Positions 30,760 through 40,757 of a stretch of DNA of 64,000 bases are shown piece after piece; position 1 is the stretch's first letter; every line of letters starts with the position of its first letter. A program made the translations under genes and the position numbers. This DNA comes from Saposhnikovia divaricata (Eukaryota > Streptophyta > Magnoliopsida > Apiales > Apiaceae), in assembly GCA_036435485.1 (NCBI GenBank), contig CM071601.1:184734939-184798938 (forward strand), in the 5' to 3' direction. Under the pieces are notes generated by a model. The model did not search any database. It saw only the letters and a program-made list of their open reading frames with translations, and was not told the DNA's origin.

Positions 30760-32100
30760 ATGTGGAGAAGCATACTAGAAGCCCAAGAGTTCGTGAAGCA
30801 AGGATGTCGAAAAAGAATTGGAAATGGTGAGAGTACGATGGTGTGGAAAGTTCCATGGCTTCCTTCAGGGGAAAATGGCATGTTAACGACAGAAATGCCG
30901 CCTGATTTACATAGCACAACCGTTCGAGGTTTCATGGTTCCTGGAGAGTTTAGATGGGACGATGAGGTTTTACATGATATTTGCAATGCTAGGGATGTGG
31001 AGCTGATTAAGAAAATTCCCTTGCCAATCATTGACAGAGAGGATAACTGGTTTTGGAGCTTGGAAGACAAAGGGATATTCACAGTGAAAAGTTGCTATCG
31101 ACAGATTCAAGGGGAGCACAACAGACCATACGCAACCTTTTGGAAGAAGCTGTGGTCGATGAAAGTCCCTGGAAAGGCAGTTAATTTTTTATGGCGAGTA
31201 TGCTCTTCATGTCTCCCAACAGCAGTGCATCTTGCAGCAAAAAGGGTTGAAATAGATGTTAAATGCCCCTGGTGCAGAGTGGAGGATGAGAATGACACTC
31301 ATGTGTTATTTACTTGTGCGTTTGCAAAATCTGTCTGGGAAACAACTGCAGTTCAAGATATAATCCAAGTGGAGTCAGGAGAAACAGCTATGAGCGTCAT
31401 GCAGCGTATTTTTGTAACTGCAACTACAGACCAGATAGTTCAAATAGCAGTAGTTTGCTGGAACATATGGAAGCGAAGAAATAAATGGATCTGGGATAAG
31501 ATCAATATGTCGGCATTTGGGGTGCGACAGGGGGCGATGAACATGATATATGACTGGAGAAAGGCAAATCAGGAGGTAAATAAGGCTTTACCAGTCATTC
31601 ACAATAGCACCAGACATTGGAGTAAACCAGAGCATGGATGGTTCAAGATAAACGTTGATGCTGCCATTTTTGAGGACTTGAATTCTGTTGGCATGGGTGC
31701 AGTGATTCGAGATGATAGGGGAGAGTTTGTAAGAGCCCGTAGCAGGCGGGTGGAAGGTTTATTACAACCTAGAGAGGCAGAAGCTATAAGCCTAAGGGAA
31801 GCTCTATCTTGGGTTAAGGACTTGGGCCTTAAAAGTTGTATATTCGAAACGGATGCAAAGCAGCTGGCAGATGCGTGTAATGGTATTAATGGAAGATCTT
31901 ATTTTCACACATTAGCTCTAGATTGCGTTGATTTATTTAAGCACTTTGAAAACGTGCTAGTAAAGTTCATTCATAGATCTGCGAATGTCGTTGCTCATAA
32001 ACTTGCAAGGGCGACGATTTCTATGTCAGATTTGCAGGAATGGAGTATTACTCCTCCTGAGTTTATTTCTGAGATCATTGTAACTGATTGTTTTATTTAA
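30760..32100 (+). pseudogene. LINE C-terminal part: zinc-binding RVT domain and RNase H
   Basis: It continues the LINE protein after the frameshift. At about residues 120-200 the zf-RVT block has FWKKLWSMKVPGKAVNFLWR and CPWCRVEDENDTHVLFTC. From about 295 an RNase H fold begins at WFKINVDAAIFED (D), then REAEAISLREAL (E), FETDAKQLADA (D) and a NVVAHKLA end block. It stops just before the poly(A). Confidence 0.92.
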
Positions 32101-32215
32101 TGCAAGTGCTTGTTTCTTCAAAAAAAAAAAAATAACATTTGTACAAAAATTTCGTCTATAATGATGAGATAATAATGCAAAATGTTAAGAGGTTGATTGC
32201 CGAGAGAGTTAGAAA

Positions 32216-32574
32216 CAGTGTTCCCGAAATCGCTAGACGGCCAGGGCGGTCGGGGTACCGCCTAGTGTCTAATCGGGTAGGCAGGGATTAATCGGACGGA
32301 TTAATAGGAGCATTAATCGGTTGTATTTAAATATTATTTTTAATATTTTTATTTATTAAATATTTTTGTCAAATATTTTTGCCAATTTTTAATTTTGCAA
32401 CGTATTTTGCTGATTTTTTCCGATTTTTGACCGCCTAGACCGATCTTTTGACCGCCTAAACCGATCTTTTTCCAATTTTTGACCGATTTACGCAAAAAAC
32501 TTTTTTTAACCGCCTAAGCCCGAGTCGGGACGTTTTGATGGCGCCTAGCGCTTAGGCCGATTTTTACAACACTG
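32216..32574. mobile_element. CAGTGTT-ended TIR element with CCGCCTA repeats
   Basis: The left end starts CAGTGTTCCCGAAATCG. The right end, reverse complemented, starts CAGTGTTGTAAAAATCG. The core holds repeated GACCGCCTA and CCGATCTTTT units. Flanks GTTAGAAA and GTTATAAG are a possible decayed 8-bp duplication, which would fit a hAT-type origin. It is non-coding. Confidence 0.6.
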
Positions 32575-32654
32575 GTTATAAGGCCCGGAACATATCTACT
32601 GTTTAATCTGGATGGTGTTGGTCTTGGGTGGATTCTCTTGCAAGGTTTTAAAAA

Positions 32655-33060
32655 TAATAATGAGATAATAATATGCAGAATGTGAAAAGGATGATCGGGA
32701 ATGAGGGGTTACTGAAGGACCTGGAACCTATTTACTTTAGGATGTTAGATCAGCAACAGATAAGTCTACAACTGGTGAATTCAAAAGCTACTATTCGTAC
32801 ATGCTGACCTTGGCTATGGAGTTTGATCGTAGGTTATGTAAAAGGTATCGTCTGTCACCGTAATGGACGGAAGTATTGTCTATGGAATCTAGCGCTTCAC
32901 CAGTCCGTATGTCGAATATACGTTTCTTCCGATGTTTCCCGGTATGTTCAATGAATACCATATTCTTTGTTCTCGTGTTATGCTTGTTGGGCTTGGTTAT
33001 GATCGTTTGATGAAGATTTGATTATAAAATCGTAGTCTATTATAAATTACGTAATTTGAC
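32655..33060 (+). pseudogene. F-box-associated-domain-like remnant
   Basis: After a TATGCAG acceptor-like site an open stretch reads NVKRMIGNEGLLKDLEPIYF. Then, in broken frames, VGYVKGIVCHRNGRKYCLWN resembles the G-x-C/V-KGLVC...LWNP block of F-box associated domains, and near 32985 GLGYDRLMK and a DYKIV-like stretch resemble GFGYD...DYKVV. Stops and shifts interrupt it. It may be the lost 3' part of the F-box gene at 17.7-18.3 kb, but that link is inference. Confidence 0.3.
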
Positions 33061-33399
33061 TGTTGTTGGGATGTATTACACTTCCCATGATGCCATTTAA
33101 AATCATCCGTCGCCTTGTGTTATTACTTATTGCAGATTCCTAATCATCATAGCTGTAAATAACAAGTTATTGTCTGCCTTGTACCTTGCTGCCTGATTGT
33201 GATATGATATCTTTCCGAATTTAAGATAGAACATATCCTGGTAATTAGTTGTAAATATCTTTACCTATCCTCTCAATTAATTGTGAATATTTTTTCATAT
33301 CTTTTGTAATTATGAGGTTGTTCCTAAGCTCTATATAAAGCATTCTTGTTGTCAATGAAAAATAACCTTACAAGCCATTCTATTTTGTTAATTCTTTTA

Positions 33400-33412
33400 T
33401 GGTACCAGAGCC
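33400..33412 (+). other. Copia 2 primer-binding site
   Basis: TGGTACCAGAGCC differs by one base from the initiator tRNA-Met complement TGGTATCAGAGCC, in the right place after the LTR. Confidence 0.85.
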
Positions 33413-33557
33413 AGGTTTGGCGGGGGTCTCAAGTTCGACTCCCTGCCACCCCCAATAATCTCACAATTTATTATGGACACGAAGGCAATTATTAAGATGG
33501 GCGCACGTGATCCACCCTTCAACCCAAAAAATGGGATTTCGAGTCTAAAGACATCAA

Positions 33558-34802
33558 ATGGCAAATTTCTCATCTACTCCATTTTCCACCACTGACGGTT
33601 CAACACCAACAACCAAAATTGCAACTGAAGCAATCTCAGCTACTTCTATAACCCAACAAACCAGAAACTTTATGCTTTCATCAACTGGTGAGCAACTAAT
33701 TGCTATCAACTCTCATCAACAGATCCCCTTAGCCCTCACGGCAAAAAATTATCCTTCATGGCGAAATCTTGTGGTTTCGTTATTCAATGGTTATAACCTT
33801 TCTGATTATTTAGATGGCTCAACTCCTCCTCCTTCGCTTGTTAAGGATGGACTTTGGACTAATGATTATACTCATTGGTTATGGCAAGACCAGTTAATTA
33901 TGTCGGCTTTACTTGGTTCGCTTTCAGCCGAAGTCATGCCATTGGTGGCTACTGCTAATACCTCACAAAAGGTATGGTCTATTTTGTCTCGCTTATGCGC
34001 GACTAAATCATGAACTAGGGTTCTTCAACTAAAGGAAGACTTGACTCTATCGACTATTGGCAACATGTCTGTCTCAGAATTTTTACAACATATTAAGTCG
34101 AAAACGAATGAACTTATAATTATCGACAAACCTGTGTCAGATGATGACTTTACCTTGTATGTCCTAACGGGACTTGGTGCAGCCTATAGGGAAATAGTTG
34201 CCCCGATTCGTGCCAGAGAACATCCTCTCTCCTTTGAGGAATTGCATGATCTTCTTGTTTCATATGAGGCCTCAGTTAAAAGGTATGAGGCCACTGCTAC
34301 AAACTTGGTAGCCACAGCAAATAATGCAACACATATTGCCTCGACACCGCACTCCAAAAACAACAATTTTAAGAACTACGGCTCCAATTCTAATCGCTCA
34401 AATAATAGTCAAGGAGGTAATTATCGTGATAATCGTTACAACAATTCAGGAAGAGGACGTGGGCATAACAACTATCAGAACAGAGGTGGTTATCAAAGTC
34501 AAAACAACTTTAACAATCTAAATTGTCATTCTGTTGTGTGCCAGTTTTATGGGATCTCAGGCCATATTGCTAGACAGTGCAATAAGATTCAATATACTGC
34601 TAATGCTTCATTTACTTCGCCTCATTCAAACAGTTCTAATCAATGGTTTATGGATTCTGGAGCCTCACATAATCTTACTTCTGATCTCAATAATCTTTCC
34701 ATTCATTCAGAATATAATGGAACAGATGAAGTGCAAATTGTTGATGGTTCAGGTTTGCTTATCTCTCATATTGGGAGTACTACTATTTCTCATCCTTCAT
34801 GA
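33558..34802 (+). pseudogene. Copia 2 gag and protease
   Basis: Starting MANFSSTPFSTT, gag contains LTAKNYPSWRNLVVSLFNGY and VSEFLQHIKSKTNELI. It is broken by TGA at 34011-34013 (position of an Arg codon) and continues in frame to 34802. The Gly/Asn/Arg-rich tail precedes a zinc knuckle whose second cysteine is lost (CQFYGISGHIARQC). The protease start WFMDSGASHNLTSD is visible before the stop at 34800-34802. Confidence 0.85.
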
Positions 34803-34973
34803 CATCTTTTGCTTTCTAATATTTTATATGTTCCATCGGCTCACAGAAACTTATTATATGTTCATGAGTTTACTAAGGCAAATAAGGTTTTTTATTGAGT
34901 TTCATCCATACAATTTTGTTGTGAAGGATCAGGAATCAGGGGAGAAGGGCTGCAAGGCAAGTGTGACAAACGA

Positions 34974-36137
34974 ATGTATCAACTTGACCTTCCTCCAAGT
35001 GTGTCTTCTAGGCCAATTACGCACATGGGAGTACGAGCATCCACTACCTGTTCGCATCATCGTTTAGGACATCCTAATCCTAATTTATGTACCAACATTA
35101 TTAAAAATTTCAAATTACCAATTTGTTCAAGTTCTTTTAAGAACCTTTTATCTTGTGTTTCTTGTCATCTTAATAAAAGCCAACAGTTGCCGTTTAAAGA
35201 AACTTCTCTTATTAGTTCTTCTTGTTTAGAATTTGTTTATGCAGATGTTTGGGGTCCTACTTCTGTTGCTTCTATTGATGGGCATCGCTACTATTTAATT
35301 CTTGTTGATCATTATACAAAGTATGTTTGGCTTTACCCCATGTAGCGAAAATCGCAAGTTGCTGAAATATTTCCATTATATAATGTCTTGGTAGAGAAAC
35401 AATTTGGTACTAAAGTTAAAAATTTCTACTCGGATAATGGTGGTGAATTTATAGCACTCAAGCGATATTTATCTACTCATGGCATAAGCTGGTACACTTT
35501 TGTTCCTCATACTCGTCAGTAGAATGGGACAGCTGAGAGGCGTCATAGGCAGATTGTTGCAATGGGACGCGCGTCACTACATTATGCTTCTTTGCCTTAT
35601 GAATTTTGGCCATATGCTATGGAGACAACTGCTTATCTCTATAATTGCCTTCTTTCTACAGTGTTACAAGGGCGTAGTCCTTTTGCATTGTTGTTTAACA
35701 AGATTCCAAATTATGATAAATTACGAATCTTTGGGTGTTTATGCTTTCCATGGCTAAAACCATACGCAGACCATAAATTGGTGCCTCCTTCCCGGGAATG
35801 TCTTTTTCTTGGATATTCGATTAGTCAAAGTGCCTATCGTTGTTATGATTTGGCCAATAAATGCATGTTTATCTCACCGAATGTTCGATTTGATGAGTTA
35901 TCTTTTCCTGGAAAGACTTTCTTTTCCAATAATAGGGAAAATGTTTCACAAAACATTTCTAGTAAAGTTGCAGATGTTCAGATTTCTCCACTTCCAAAAG
36001 TTGAAGCATCAATTCCCATGATTTATAGTTTCCCGGAGGCGTCATCTATCCAATTGTCAAAATCAACAGGTTTAAGAGTTGACACATCAGATTTTGTACA
36101 ACACCAAAGTACTCCATCACAACCTCATTCTATGTAA
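34974..36137 (+). pseudogene. Copia 2 integrase
   Basis: Fragments in shifting frames show the zinc region HHRLGHPNPN and CVSCHLNK, then the first catalytic block FVYADVWGPTS. A TAG near 35343 and another near 35519 interrupt the core (YSDNGGEFIALKRY and NGTAERRHRQ flank the second). The block YRCYDLANKCMFISPNVRFDE follows. It is non-functional. Confidence 0.85.
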
Positions 36138-37100
36138 CCTGGTTCAACTGTGCATTCGTCCCAACATTCAGTTTCACAATCTCCTTTTCCACTTTCAGAA
36201 TCATTTTATGATGTATTTGTGGAGCACTAACAACCAAAACGAAGGTGACAATGCAATTGTAAAAGTTGATCGTGTTCATTCTATGACCACTCGTTCAATG
36301 AATAACATCTATAAACCAAAGATACCTCAGTCTTACACAGCTACGAAACACCCACTTCCTCCTACAGCTGAACCAACTTGTGTTTCCACTGCAATAAAGG
36401 ATCCTAACTTACGTATGGCTATGTCTGAAGAATTTAATTATTTACTCAAGCATGGAACTTGAGAATTAGTTCCTTCTTCTTCAGCCACGATTCCACGAAT
36501 ATTATTGTTTGTAAATGGGTTTTTCGTTTAAAACACAAACCTGGTGGTACAATCGAGAAGTATAAAGCACGTTTAGTAGTGAAAGGATTTCATCAACGTC
36601 AGGGTTTGGATTTTAAAGAGACTTTCAGCCCTGTTGTGAAATCGGTAACAATTCTTTCGGTTTTGTCTATTACTTTAATGCACAACTGGAAAATTAGACA
36701 ACTTGATGTAAGTAATGCTTTTCTTCATGGTACATTATCTGAAGTAGTCTTTATGCATCAACCTCCGGGTTTTGTTGATCCTATGTATCCTTATCATGTT
36801 TGTCATCTGCGAAAAACTATATATGGTTTAAGACAATATAATCCTCAAGAGAGTGGCATATTGCTCTTGCTACTGCATTACTTGCAATTGGCTTTATGCA
36901 GTCCAAGTCAGACACTTCCTTGTTTTACTTTCATCATAACTCAGTTCATATATTTATTCTAGTATACGTTGATGATATTGTGATTACTGGTAGTGATGAT
37001 ATCTTTGTTGCAAAGATTATTAAGAGGCTAGGTGAATCGTTTGCTTTGAAGGATCTTGGCATTATCATACTTCTTAGGGATAGAAGTTCTAGCTTGTAAA
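36138..37100 (+). pseudogene. Copia 2 reverse transcriptase
   Basis: RT blocks are KYKARLVVKGFHQRQGLDF, IRQLDVSNAFLHGTLSE, TIYGLRQ and LVYVDDIVITGSDD. TGA replaces Trp in the block before the first RT motif near 36460. A frame loss follows YGLRQ (36835), so the catalytic YVDD lies in a separate frame (36896-37099). Confidence 0.88.
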
Positions 37101-37771
37101 GAAGGTTTATTTCTTTCTCAACACAAGTATATTAGTGATATCTTGCATAGGCATCATATGAAGGGTATGAAATCTTTGTCCACGCCCATGGCGTCTGTTT
37201 AGTGGAAAGGTGAATCTAAAGCTCCGTTATGTGATCAAAAGATTTATCGTCAAGCTATTGGTGAATTACAATATCTCGCCTTTACTAGGCCTGATATAGC
37301 TTTTGCAGTTCATCGGTTGGCACAATTTTTATCAAAACCAACCAAGGAACATTGGGTTGCAGTCAAACGTGTCTTAAGATATCTGAAGGGAACTATTACT
37401 CATGGTTTACTTCTCCACAGAAATACTTTAAATATGGTGCATGCTTATTCCGATGCTGATTGGGCAGGAAATCCACATGATAGGTCTTCCACATCAGCAT
37501 TTATAATTTTCTTGGGAGGCAATCCTATATACTAGTCTTCTAGAAAGCAGCATGCAGTTGCACGATCGTCAACAGAGGCTGAGTATCGGTCCGTGGCTAC
37601 GGCAGCTTCAGAAGTTAGATGGGTTCGGAACTTATTTCATGAATTACGTCTTCCACTGCATAGTCCACCAGTCATATATTGTGATAATATAGGAGCTATT
37701 CATCTGTCTTTGCATCCAGTGATGCATTCTCGCATGAAACATATCTCCGTCGACATTCATTTTATGCGTGA
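37101..37771 (+). pseudogene. Copia 2 RNase H, truncated
   Basis: TRPDIAFAVHRLAQFLSKP, AYSDADWAGNP, SSTEAEYRSVA and SRMKHISVDIHFMRD follow the Copia pattern. A TAG near 37534 sits where Trp is normal. The domain is cut just after MRD by foreign LTR-like sequence. Confidence 0.88.
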
Positions 37772-38810
37772 TGTGATGCCCTCCAAATCTGGGATCTAGA
37801 TCGGGGAGTCACTAACGCACTAGATACAAACACCATAACAATAAGTAAATATAAATATAGCATGCTGACTGATCCCAACTCTACTCACCTGGATCTTTCA
37901 CAGATAATGGTATGAAACAAGCAAGCCAACGTCTAACTACTTATTATTACAAACCAAATTCAAATTTAAAATCATTATTACAAACCCTTGATCAAAAGTT
38001 CCAACTACCAATTCTCACAACTAACTCAAAAAGTCTCCTCACTGAGCTGTTATTGCATCTACCTCGGATGGCAACTCAAAAGAAACCACAACAGAGTAAC
38101 AAAAGGTGCGCTTCCTCGTTGTCTGAATAGTACGTACCATGATCTCAAGCTACTGTCACAAGGGTTAGACAAAATAATAATGAGCTAACGCTCAGAAAGT
38201 AACTGGAGTACTTAAATGAAAATAATATTAGCAGGATATTAAATGGATGACAGTAGATCAAGAGATATCAATATGAAAACTGGAAACGGAAAAGTAATAC
38301 TGATACTTGAATATAGCAGGAGTTCAACTGATAGACAGGATAATAATGGTTACCAGAATATGTGTAAAGCAATTGACATTTCCAATGGTAAGCTAATTTC
38401 ATTTCACAGTATATAAAATTAATCATTCACTTTAAGAAAACTGATTGGAGGTTTTATTTTCATCAACAGACAATACGGGTGATCAGCCACGTAAAGTCCC
38501 CATAATGGAACACGAAGTCCCTCTGGAAATTAATCCTCTCATTAGGATTGCTTGGGTTCCCAAGAGGCAACACATTGGCCTATAAAAGAGCTGGACTGGT
38601 CCTACCAGATGACATCATAATACACACAAACAGGCTGGACCGGTGTTACCCGATCACTTACGCCTCTCCAATCTTTAGGAATCCGTAGAGACCATTTTGA
38701 CGGAGTTCCTAAAATTTTGTAAAACATTCTTTTGAAAACATTTTAGCTTAGAAAGCCCTTTCATTTTGAAAACATTTTAACTTGTAAAATATTTTGATTT
38801 GCAATTATGA
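37771..38810. mobile_element. Chromovirus-like LTR fragment (tentative)
   Basis: It begins TGATGCCCTCCAAATCTGGG, resembling the TGNGACGCCCCCAAATCCGGG opening of Tekay-type LTRs. It contains CCTATAAAAGAGC, a plausible LTR TATA box, at 38579-38591. The right limit is undefined, and it joins directly to a Copia RT fragment. No internal domains are present, so it may be a solo or truncated LTR. Confidence 0.4.
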
Positions 38811-39270
38811 AAGCCAAAGTCTCATACCATGCTCTTAGTGCCTGCTTAAGTCCATAGAGTGCCTTGTCAAGCCTGTAGACATAATCTGGATAATTGGGAT
38901 CTACAAATCCTGGTGGTTGTTCAACAAACACTTCTTCTTCAAGTTTTCCATTCAGAAAAGCACTTTTCACATCCATCTGAAAAACCTTGAATTTCTTGTG
39001 AGAAGCATATGCTAAAAAGATTCTTATTGCCTCCAACCTTGCAACTGGAGCAAAAGTTTCATCATAGTCTATGCCTTCTTGCTGTGAATAGCCTTTGGCC
39101 ACAAGTCTGGCCTTGTTTCTTGTAACAACCCCATCACTGTCAGTTTTGTTTCTGAAAACCCATCTAGTACCAACAACAAATCTATTCTTTGGTCTAGGTA
39201 CAAGGGTCCATACTTCATTTCTCTCAAATTCATTTAACTCCTCCTGCATTGCTGTTATCCAATCAGCATC
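38811..39270 (-). pseudogene. Copia 3 RT fragment (3' part of the split element)
   Basis: The minus strand reads WITAMQEELNEFERNEVWTL, RNKARLVAKGYSQQEGIDYD, FQMDVKSAFLNGKLEEE and LDKALYGLKQALRAWYETL, then breaks. It continues exactly from the sequence at 50284 once the Athila element and one GCATC copy are removed. The YVDD half of RT, RNase H and the 3' LTR are missing, replaced by the 37771-38810 fragment. Confidence 0.88.
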
Positions 39271-40633
39271 TGATAAGTATGCATTTAATCCTAATATTGT
39301 CCCTATATTTAAGTTATTTTGCATTGATTTGGATTTTTATTTAATAAATTCTAATGTTTTATTGTAGGAATTAAGGAGTTATAATAAAGGAAGGCTTGGA
39401 GCTTAAATAGCAAGAGTTGGAGATAAATTTGATTAAAATTCGGATTTTCCGGGTAGCTTGCGCAGTTTGCACTGTTTGGGCCATATTTGGAGTTCTACAA
39501 GTCCGATTCTGATGATTCAACAGCCCACGGAAAGCTTATGAGAAGGGCTTTATTTTTGAAGTGGTCTTGAATTTTAAATCCAGCCGAATCAGCCCAGAAA
39601 CAGAGCCCAAGATGCAGTTACGAATTTCTATTTTTGGAATTCTATTTTGATTGGGAAATCTCCTTGTAATTATATTAAATAATTAAAAATACTGGTATTA
39701 GGGGTTTTTTATGAGATATAGATCAGACCTAATACATAGAGACATACACACAACGTACGAGAGAGAGACAGAGGGCGAGAAAGAAGAGCAGCAGACGGAG
39801 ACCCATCCATAGAAGAAATTCTTGGATTTGTTTTCTCCATTAATTGTTTGAAATTCTCTCTTTATCTTTTCACATCATGTATTCATACTCTTAATTAATG
39901 TGTGATTTTGAGATCTTGATTATGAACTAATTTATTAAAGTTGGGGTTTTTATGGAACCCTAGCATGAGTTTATTGGTGATTTGTTGAATAGTGCTAATT
40001 GCAATTCCATGGTTTATTCATTCAAGTGCTTTTCATTCTAATACTTGCTTTTGCCTGATCAACATTAGTGGGTTAACGAGTTAATTATAATTCTGCGAGG
40101 AATATAATTAATTGACACAAAACTTGAATGGTGCATGCTTAGATCGATTGATTTAATATTTTTGCGGTATAGAAATATATTGTGATCATGCATAGCTTTA
40201 TGAATTGATGCTTAATTGAATTTCGAGGGATAAATTGGCATAGACATATGTTAGTTTATTTATTAGAAATTATACCATAGTGATTCTGCGAGGAACCTAT
40301 GACCATAGAATTCTAGCTAGTAGACTGTGGATTGTGACGGTGCCGTGAGGCTTATTAATTGATTTTCATGTGCTAGGGGGAAATAATTATCCTGACTTAC
40401 CTTCTCATATTTGAATCACAACAACTTTCTTGCTAGTTTAATTAGTTGGTTAAGTTAGTTTAATTAATTAGTTATAAAATCTTCAACAATATTTTTGGTT
40501 CGATAAATCACTTTGCTAGATAAAACTTGCATTTGATACAAATTTGCAGTCCTTGAGGATCGATATCTGGTATTTACTACTGTATTACTTGTTTGCGATT
40601 GTGTACACTTGCACATATAGATTTTACGCAACA
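39271..40633 (+). repeat. Athila-type 5' LTR
   Basis: It is bounded by GCATC on the left and by the PBS leader on the right, and is homologous throughout to 48922-50283. Confidence 0.95.
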
Positions 40634-40639
40634 AGTTTT

Positions 40640-40656
40640 TGGCGCCGCTGCCGGGA
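40640..40656 (+). other. Athila-type primer-binding site
   Basis: TGGCGCCGCTGCCGGGA lies six bases after the LTR. It is the TGGCGCCG-type PBS of Athila elements, usually assigned to tRNA-Asp. Confidence 0.85.
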
Positions 40657-40757
40657 CTGTTTAGTGTTAATTGCGAAGTTAATTTTCTTGCGATTTGGTT
40701 TTTGTTACTTCTGTGACTAACGGGAGTAAAAGTCTTTCTTCTCAGGTGTCCTTGTGT

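Larger units (their letters stand above)
29203..32130 (+). mobile_element. 5'-truncated LINE (plant L1 clade)
   Basis: It begins inside the coding region and ends in a poly(A) run at 32120-32132. The target duplication AATAACATTTGTACA lies at 29188-29202 and 32131-32145, the hallmark of target-primed insertion. The endonuclease domain and ORF1 are missing because of 5' truncation. RT, a zinc-binding RT-associated domain and a C-terminal RNase H remain. Confidence 0.95.
33064..37771 (+). mobile_element. Copia LTR retrotransposon 2 (old, 3'-truncated)
   Basis: A probable 5' LTR (33064 to about 33399, with CTATATAAAG at 33331-33340) is followed by PBS TGGTACCAGAGCC at 33400-33412, then gag, protease, integrase, RT and RNase H, all in plus orientation. 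The 3' LTR is absent: RNase H is cut near 37770 by TGATGCCCTCC of another LTR. Many in-frame stops show age. Confidence 0.88.
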
